Assembly (NCBI GenBank): GCA_041399205.1
Contig: JAWKTK010000050.1
Span: 1 to 9,523 of the forward strand
Direction: 5' to 3'
From: JAGQOZ01 sp041399205
GTDB taxonomy: Bacteria > Planctomycetota > Planctomycetia > Pirellulales > Pirellulaceae
Length of the DNA stretch: 9,523 nt
Shown here: positions 5,661-9,523 of the stretch, piece after piece
Numbering within the stretch: the stretch's first letter is position 1
Layout: each line of letters opens with the position of its first letter
Translations under genes and position numbers: made by a program
Notes under the pieces: model-generated
Seen by the model: the letters and a program-made list of their open reading frames with translations, nothing else
The model's database searches: none
Told to the model about the DNA's origin: nothing

Positions 5661-5718
5661 TGTTTTCCCTTTGGGCGGGCCTCCAACCGAAATGAGAGGC
5701 CCGCCCAAAGGGAAAACA
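5661..5718. repeat. Perfect 23-bp hairpin upstream of ardC, candidate origin/oriT element
   Basis: Arms at 5661-5683 (beginning TGTTTTCCCTTTGGGCGG) and 5696-5718 are perfectly complementary over 23 bp around a 12-base loop (CAACCGAAATGA). Neither strand has a U-run after the stem, which argues against intrinsic termination. A perfect hairpin of this size is characteristic of structures that work as single-stranded DNA: oriT, single-strand origins, or ssDNA promoters of conjugative leading regions. It sits 65 bases before the ardC ATG. Function is inferred from position and structure only. Confidence 0.85.
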
Positions 5719-5736
5719 TGCGGGCTGGGCCGCATG
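5717..5736 (+). repeat. Second hairpin upstream of ardC
   Basis: CATGCGG and CCGCATG (7 bp, loop GCTGGG) abut the 23-bp hairpin, sharing two bases with it, and are followed by five A residues. On the minus strand this would be preceded, not followed, by a T-run, so it is not a leftward terminator. Confidence 0.6.
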
Positions 5737-5745
5737 AAAAACGAA

Positions 5746-5766
5746 CGCTCGTCAACCACACGAGCG
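5746..5766 (+). repeat. Third hairpin upstream of ardC
   Basis: CGCTCGT and ACGAGCG form a perfect 7-bp stem with the loop CAACCAC, ending five bases before the GGAG ribosome-binding site of ardC. Its loop shares CAACC with the loop of the 23-bp hairpin. Close to the start, it could affect ardC translation. Confidence 0.55.
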
Positions 5767-5783
5767 CTCATGGAGAAACCGAG

Positions 5784-6596
5784 ATGAACCACAACAGAAA
5801 GGAAAAATCAGAAATGGCCGACCGAATTACGAATGAAGCAATCGGAACGCTGGCAGCAGCACTCGACCGAGGCAAGAGCGAAGGGCTCACAAATCACTTA
5901 GAAGCCATGGCCCGGTTCTATCGGTATAGCTTTGGCAACCTGATGCTTATCTGGGGGCAGCGAGAGGACGCAACGAATGTCGCCGGTTTCAGAGAATGGC
6001 AACGGAAAGGGCGGCGAGTGAAGAAAGGCGAAAAAGGGATCTTGATACGCGCGCCGTTTACGGTCAACAAGAAAACGGAGGTTCGCGAAGAGGACAAGGA
6101 AGTAGTCATCGGCTTCAAACCGGCCTATGTATTCGACGTAAGTCAGACCGAGGGTGACGAGATCGCCGGAATCGCAGCGGTCAACGGTTCGCCACGTTGG
6201 ACCGTGGATTTGCTGAAGGCTTTTGCTTCGACAAAGGGCATCGAAATTGAATACGACGAACGATTGGCGGCAGACGGTCGGGCTAGCGGTGGTTTGATCA
6301 CGCTACGGCCCAACGGCACACCGGCCGAGGAATTCTCGACATTGGTTCACGAGATCGCACACGAACTGCTCCATTTTTCCGACGAGGGCAAGCAGATAAG
6401 TCGTTCCGTGGCGGAAACGGAGGCAGAAGCGGTCGCCTACGTCGTGTCAACAGCCGCACGCCTCGACTCCGAGCAGGCTTCGTCTGATTACATTCAGCTA
6501 TATCAAGGCAGCTCGGAAACTCTTTGGGAGTCGCTCGAACGCGTGCAGAAAACTGCCGCGACAATCATTCGCGGGCTTGAACAACTGGCGGCCTAG
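5784..6596 (+). CDS. ardC: ArdC-type antirestriction protein
   Basis: ArdC-family proteins are carried in with conjugating DNA; they bind single-stranded DNA and protect it from host nucleases and restriction. From the ATG at 5784 (270 residues) the N-terminal ssDNA-binding domain covers about 10-120, with family motifs YSFGNLMLIWGQ, VAGFREWQRKGRRVKKGEKG and I-R-A-P. The C-terminal half is a zincin-like metallopeptidase domain with H-E-I-A-H at 189-193 and a third-ligand candidate glutamate in ETEAEAVAYVV (213 or 215). An open frame reaches back to 5718, but GGAG eight bases before 5784 supports this start; another ATG at 5814 is less well placed. It is the only plus-strand gene of the module and diverges from the SSB-tip gene across the hairpin cluster, consistent with a leading-region gene next to a transfer origin. 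The family assignment is strong; the protective role is inherited from the family. Confidence 0.9.
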   Translation: MNHNRKEKSEMADRITNEAIGTLAAALDRGKSEGLTNHLEAMARFYRYSFGNLMLIWGQREDATNVAGFREWQRKGRRVKKGEKGILIRAPFTVNKKTEVREEDKEVVIGFKPAYVFDVSQTEGDEIAGIAAVNGSPRWTVDLLKAFASTKGIEIEYDERLAADGRASGGLITLRPNGTPAEEFSTLVHEIAHELLHFSDEGKQISRSVAETEAEAVAYVVSTAARLDSEQASSDYIQLYQGSSETLWESLERVQKTAATIIRGLEQLAA

Positions 6597-6606
6597 AAGA
6601 TGATTG

Positions 6607-6632
6607 CCGTTGCCGCCCAACGGCGGCAACGG
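6607..6632 (+). terminator. Perfect 11-bp hairpin after ardC
   Basis: CCGTTGCCGCC and GGCGGCAACGG pair perfectly over 11 bp around a CAAC loop, ten bases after the ardC stop. No T-run follows, so intrinsic termination is uncertain. It could protect the 3' end or act with Rho. Confidence 0.55.
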
Positions 6633-6798
6633 TCCGCCCTCAGATATGTTCAAATTCTCCGAACCAGCTGATACCCCGTAGAATCAGCCATTTGGCAGCT
6701 CATTGTTGCCGGCAGAGGGGTAAGCTCAGGAGGTCTGAAAGTGCTTTGTACGGTGAATTCGGATTATTTTACTGGACTCCCAACTGCAAACGACGGAT
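6633..6798. other. Gene-poor stretch between ardC and the repeat
   Basis: An open plus-strand frame runs through this stretch and the following repeat, but it has no motif or convincing start here. No promoter or repeat was recognised. The element's right boundary may lie here or at the repeat. Confidence 0.3.
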
Positions 6799-6917
6799 TG
6801 GTAATCGGCGCGCAACAGCGACCACTATCGGCACTGTGATCGCCAAGGTCGCGAAGCAGCTCTGGCTCGATTCCGGCAGGGAAAAATGGGTGGGACTAGA
6901 GGCGGCGCCGATGTGGT
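6799..6917 (+). repeat. Dispersed ~120-bp repeat, copy 2
   Basis: Partner of 787-920, in the same orientation and about 90% identical, with two deletions (3 and 12 bases) relative to copy 1. The closing complementarity is kept: ACCACTATCGGC at 6821-6832 with GCCGATGTGGT at 6907-6917. Its left and right flanks differ from those of copy 1, so the unit ends are well defined. The copies bracket about 6 kb containing the amidohydrolase gene and the integrase-to-ardC module. To the right it abuts what looks like a truncated membrane-protein gene. Confidence 0.8.
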
Positions 6918-6952
6918 CCAACAATTCGAGGCCGTTTACCAACGGATTAGAC

Positions 6953-7288
6953 ATGTGCGTCGAAGTCGCTTCGGCGTTTCACTCCGACGCAGCTTACGGC
7001 GTCCCGCTTTCGGGAACCGTCTCGTCCTCCACCATCACGTTCGAGACGTTTTCGGCAACGCGGTTCCTCGAGCCGATTCGAGCCTACAACCAGCTTGTGA
7101 CTGTCGAGCGGGCTGGTGGGCTCGTGCTCGCCGAACTCCCGTACGTCGGCCTGTTTGCTGGTTTCGTGACCGCGACCTCGGTGGTTGGGTGGTTAGGATT
7201 CCGGCTGGCTGGGCCGATGTACCCACGATACGGCAGGTTGGTTCTGCCTCGGCAGAAGGGGCAGATCTTGTTGGAGATTCGACCGTGA
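6953..7288 (+). CDS. Hypothetical protein with membrane segment, probably 5'-truncated
   Basis: Not recognised. The frame is open from 6692 through the dispersed repeat, but only the part after the repeat looks gene-like. I mark the ATG at 6953 as the most conservative start (111 residues); the true N-terminus may have been lost at the repeat junction at 6917. Residues about 66-85 (ELPYVGLFAGFVTATSVVGWLGF) form a plausible transmembrane segment, followed by a basic tail. The stop TGA overlaps the GTG of the next gene (GTGA), a typical translational-coupling arrangement. That is the main reason for believing this frame is real. No clear ribosome-binding site precedes 6953. Confidence 0.4.
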   Translation: MCVEVASAFHSDAAYGVPLSGTVSSSTITFETFSATRFLEPIRAYNQLVTVERAGGLVLAELPYVGLFAGFVTATSVVGWLGFRLAGPMYPRYGRLVLPRQKGQILLEIRP

Positions 7289-7509
7289 AGCGACATTGGT
7301 ACCAGTTCAACATTGCGTTCCTCCTTGTGCTGACGTCCCTAATTGCTTTCGGTATCGTCAGTCCGGAACGGTATCGCGCCGCATTTCGGATGCTCGCGTA
7401 TTGCATGCTCGCTGTTCTCGTTTACCGTTTGATGCTTCGCATACGGCCGTTAACTCGTACCCGCACGTCCGACCGTGGAGATGAACGTCCGACAAGTGGT
7501 CAGCAATAG
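7285..7509 (+). CDS. Small two-helix membrane protein
   Basis: Uncharacterised 74-residue protein starting at a GTG that overlaps the preceding stop by four bases (GTGA). It begins KRHWYQFN and then has a hydrophobic helix (about 9-25, IAFLLVLTSLIAFG) and a second one (about 34-51, FRMLAYCMLAVLVYRLML), followed by a basic, polar tail. Short membrane proteins starting with a 'WYQFs...LL.LT' pattern are common in planctomycete genomes, which is one reason for the host guess. Function unknown; probably acts with the upstream gene product. Confidence 0.55.
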   Translation: MKRHWYQFNIAFLLVLTSLIAFGIVSPERYRAAFRMLAYCMLAVLVYRLMLRIRPLTRTRTSDRGDERPTSGQQ

Positions 7510-7650
7510 CAAATCCACATCGCAGCTGCTTTCGGGTAAAATAACAAGGACGTCGCACGGCAAGTTCTCGACCATCACCTTCGGAGGGCTGCCTCACGTC
7601 GCCAGTGGAGCGTCGCGTTCGAGCACGTGGCACACAGGACGCAATTGTCA

Positions 7651-8121
7651 TCAGGGCAATTGGGCTTTCAGGTGTACATCCCAAAGTTCTTCCAAGGTGT
7701 CGTAAAAACCGAACTGATCACCAGGCGGAGCAAAGAGTGTTGTTGCGGATTCCATGTCCATGGCAATCTCAACTTTCTCTTGGAGTGAGCGCCCAGCGAC
7801 GATCATGCATTTGTCGCTCCAGCGACTTTCGTTGCGTGTTCTGGAATCGAACTCCTTCGAAAAAGCCTGCGAAACGACTCCCGCGTTGGCGGGGGCCTCG
7901 GATGGTCTCGAAAAACGCACCAACCGCACAACAGTCGGTCGCGATCCGACTCCTCGAACCTCCAAATAGAAAACAGCCGACTCGGGTGTGCCCCCAGATA
8001 CACCAAGTTTGGCGTAACCCCACAAGTCCGGTGCAGGCGACCGCAACACCCACATCACGACAACGCACAATACACCGGCCAAAGTTACGAGGCCGAAAAG
8101 TTGCTTGATCGAAATTCGCAT
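7651..8121 (-). CDS. Membrane-anchored hypothetical protein
   Basis: 156 residues with an N-terminal membrane anchor (about 8-26, LFGLVTLAGVLCVVVMWVL) after MRISIKQ, a start typical of small planctomycete membrane proteins, then an extracytoplasmic domain of about 125 residues with no motif I recognise. AAGG lies eight bases before the ATG at 8121. It follows the thioredoxin gene by 55 bp on the same strand, and no terminator is visible between them, so the two are probably co-transcribed. It converges on the 7285-7509 gene across about 140 bp without a clear terminator. Function unknown. Confidence 0.65.
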   Translation of the reverse strand: MRISIKQLFGLVTLAGVLCVVVMWVLRSPAPDLWGYAKLGVSGGTPESAVFYLEVRGVGSRPTVVRLVRFSRPSEAPANAGVVSQAFSKEFDSRTRNESRWSDKCMIVAGRSLQEKVEIAMDMESATTLFAPPGDQFGFYDTLEELWDVHLKAQLP

Positions 8122-8176
8122 GTCCGAGCCTTAAAACTTCCGATGAGCACAAATGCTCCCCGCATCAAGGTGACAG

Positions 8177-8869
8177 TCAGTTTCTACCCAAGGCACGCTC
8201 AATCTCTTCGCGATAGAGCGCCACGGCCACGCGGTTTAGTCGGTGCGTCAGCTCGTCGAGGTCCTCGTAATTCTGGTCAATTGGCCAAGGCAACTTAAGG
8301 TCTTCAGCGAGACGCTCAATGCGGTTCACGAACGCTTGGCGTTCAGCTCTTCCACTATGGTAACTGACTTTTCCGAACCGATCGATGATGACAATCGTCG
8401 GATAGCCCACAACGCCGAACGCATTGGCTGACATGCTGTCAGCCAACGACGTTCCATCGTCGATCGCCGAGGGAATCGTCCAGTTGTGTTTGGAGAGTTG
8501 GGACTTGACTTCCTCGTCGCTCGTGCCCGCCGAGTGAATCCCGAGGAACACTACGTTCTCACCTTCGTATTGATTCTGCAATTCCTTGATTGCAGGTATC
8601 ATTCGAATGCAAGGTCCACACCAAATTCCCCAAAACTCGATCACAACGACACGGCCACGATAGTCCGCCAGTTTCCGGGATCGACCGTCTGTCCATTCCT
8701 TGACTCGCCAGTCAGGCGCGGCGTCGTCCGATTGGAGAACTGCCGCATGTGGTGGTTCTTCAGAGGAGGCTTGTGTTCCCGGTGGCTCGTCTTCACCGCG
8801 CAGGGAAACCGGCAACAACGCAACGAGAATCAGCAGGGCGGACGGTGCCGGACTGAACTTGATCGACAT
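8177..8869 (-). CDS. Secreted TlpA/ResA-like thioredoxin-fold protein
   Basis: Periplasmic thiol-disulfide oxidoreductase of the TlpA/ResA/AhpC-TSA type. The 230 residues begin with a signal peptide (about 1-25, with LLILVALLPVSL and likely cleavage near RGED), a low-complexity acidic linker, then a thioredoxin fold from about 53. The redox motif W-C-G-P-C is at 83-87 in VVVIEFWGIWCGPC, and the cis-proline P157 is in VGYPTIVIID. A helical extension of about 40 residues after 190 is longer than the core fold. This family reduces or oxidises exported proteins or supports cytochrome maturation; which applies here cannot be told. The ATG at 8869 is about 34 bases downstream of the predicted transcription start of a TATAAT promoter. 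It heads a likely two-gene operon. Confidence 0.9.
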   Translation of the reverse strand: MSIKFSPAPSALLILVALLPVSLRGEDEPPGTQASSEEPPHAAVLQSDDAAPDWRVKEWTDGRSRKLADYRGRVVVIEFWGIWCGPCIRMIPAIKELQNQYEGENVVFLGIHSAGTSDEEVKSQLSKHNWTIPSAIDDGTSLADSMSANAFGVVGYPTIVIIDRFGKVSYHSGRAERQAFVNRIERLAEDLKLPWPIDQNYEDLDELTHRLNRVAVALYREEIERALGRN

Positions 8870-8909
8870 AAGGCCAATTCCAGAACAGGGCTCGAATAAC
8901 GCGATCTTA

Positions 8910-8915
8910 ATTATA
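8910..8915 (-). promoter_or_regulatory. Promoter -10 TATAAT for the thioredoxin operon
   Basis: The minus strand carries a perfect TATAAT in AT-rich surroundings (CTAGTATAATTAAG). At 17 bp the -35 is poor (TCCTGA). Initiation near 8903 would give a leader of about 34 bases to the ATG at 8869. Confidence 0.5.
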
Positions 8916-9242
8916 CTAGACTTTACCTGCCCTCAGGACAATGGGTTCCGCCAAAGAATCGAGGCCTCTTTACCACACTCGAATCCTTACCGATTGTACT
9001 AACGCGCACCCACAACCCCACTTGAAGGTGTTCCGCACCCCAAGAAGGGTGATCGCGTGTCGGCCAAAGCGGTCGCCAAAGTCGGGTCGGGACGGTCACG
9101 GCGTCGTTCAAGGGAGTCGCCTCGCTGGCTGCTTCTCAGACGCCGCGCCTGATGTCACGAATAATGCTTTCCGCGTTCTCGACATTTCGTCATGGCCTCG
9201 GTTCTGCTTTGTGCGAACATCTGCGGCTCAGCTTGATGTCGA
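8916..9242. other. Gene-poor stretch between divergent genes
   Basis: No supported gene. Open frames on both strands are short, mutually overlapping and without motif, signal or ribosome-binding site. A small CACCC/GGGTG stem near 9034-9050 is unremarkable. The stretch may hold the promoter of the rightward gene at the window edge, and possibly decayed coding DNA. Confidence 0.35.
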
Positions 9243-9523
9243 TTGACATTCTATCGACTTGTTCTGCGCACATTCCTGCTGACACGCTGGAGAATCGCGC
9301 ACAAACGTCTAGCGTCCAGCCTATGGGCTAACGCAACTGCGAACGCGCCGGGCGTGCCAGCCGACGCCAAAAACGTCGTGCCCAAGGGCGATAGACTGCT
9401 TGGACTCGGAATCAACGAAGGCTCGATCGGTTTTGAAAAGTCGTTCGCCGCAGCCCGTGAAGCTGGGATGCAGTTTGTCGAGCTTTCAAGCCAATGGGAT
9501 GACATCCAGCCCAAGCCGGGCGA
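9243..9523 (+). CDS. Partial gene, N-terminus of a putative TIM-barrel glycoside hydrolase
   Basis: This frame is open from 9237 to the window edge and continues beyond. From about 9390 it reads like the first strands of a clan-A (GH5/GH42-like) glycosidase barrel: LGLGINEGSIGFEKSF, then AAAREAGMQFVELSSQWDDI, then QPKPG, matching the recurring 'a...G...v.l...W..iqP.pG' pattern. No in-frame ATG exists before the conserved part. The only obvious start is a TTG at 9243, giving an N-terminus with a hydrophobic stretch but an unusual basic composition (RLVLRTFLLTRW). So the 5' end is uncertain: either a non-ATG start, or an upstream frameshift or truncation. The family call rests on about 45 residues and is tentative. 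Confidence 0.45.
   Translation, partial: MTFYRLVLRTFLLTRWRIAHKRLASSLWANATANAPGVPADAKNVVPKGDRLLGLGINEGSIGFEKSFAAAREAGMQFVELSSQWDDIQPKPG

Noticed and set aside
5661..5718. The 23-bp hairpin as a bidirectional intrinsic terminator
   Set aside because: Neither strand has a U-run after the stem; the T/A tracts lie inside the arms.
5450..5787. Open frames on both strands through the hairpin cluster upstream of ardC
   Set aside because: They would translate a perfect 23-bp palindrome, have arginine/proline-rich shadow composition, and have no start signals. Non-coding origin DNA explains the region better.
7642..7662. CAATTG...CAATTG inverted repeat as a terminator between convergent genes
   Set aside because: A six-base AT-rich arm with no T-run overlapping the stop of the 7651-8121 gene is not convincing.
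1..9523. CRISPR arrays, tRNA or rRNA genes, complete insertion sequences
   Set aside because: No regularly spaced direct repeats, cloverleaf-like segments or transposase motifs were seen. The only long repeats are the two-copy ~130-bp unit and the integrase fragment.

Overview
The window looks like a chromosomal or large-plasmid stretch from a planctomycete-type bacterium, probably a Rhodopirellula/Pirellulaceae relative. This is inferred from the moderate GC content, weak ribosome-binding sites on the housekeeping-type genes, secreted TlpA-like and amidohydrolase proteins, and short membrane-anchored hypotheticals with the N-terminal style 'ISIKQLFGLVTLAGVL'. No RNA gene or marker protein fixes the taxonomy.

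Layout. (1) 1-617: a HEPN-domain protein, probably incomplete at its 5' end. (2) 618-1104: a gene-poor scar holding one copy of a ~130-bp dispersed repeat fused to a 72-bp remnant of a tyrosine-recombinase gene. (3) 1117-2016: a secreted amidohydrolase-2 family protein. (4) 2043-6596: a mobile-element module. On the minus strand it carries an integrase, a translationally coupled 74-residue zinc-ribbon protein, a PrimPol-type primase and a duplicated-domain protein ending in an SSB-like acidic tip. On the plus strand, after ~600 bp packed with inverted repeats, it carries an ArdC-type antirestriction protein. (5) 6597-6950: the second copy of the dispersed repeat. (6) 6953-7509: a coupled pair of small membrane proteins (plus strand), the first probably truncated. 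(7) 7651-8869: a minus-strand pair, a TlpA/ResA-like thioredoxin and a membrane-anchored hypothetical, behind a perfect TATAAT. (8) 9243-9523: the start of a plus-strand gene resembling a TIM-barrel glycoside hydrolase, cut by the window edge.

How it fits together. The integrase, primase, ssDNA-binding candidate and ArdC are the genes an element needs on arriving in a new host as single-stranded DNA: protection, complementary-strand priming and integration. The inverted-repeat cluster at 5418-5766, with a perfect 23-bp hairpin just upstream of ardC, is the best candidate for its origin (oriT, single-strand origin or ssDNA promoter). No relaxase is in the window. All five element genes have good Shine-Dalgarno sites, whereas genes outside it mostly do not, which supports foreign origin. 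The ~130-bp repeat pair and the second, broken integrase remnant suggest that more than one element has passed through this locus.
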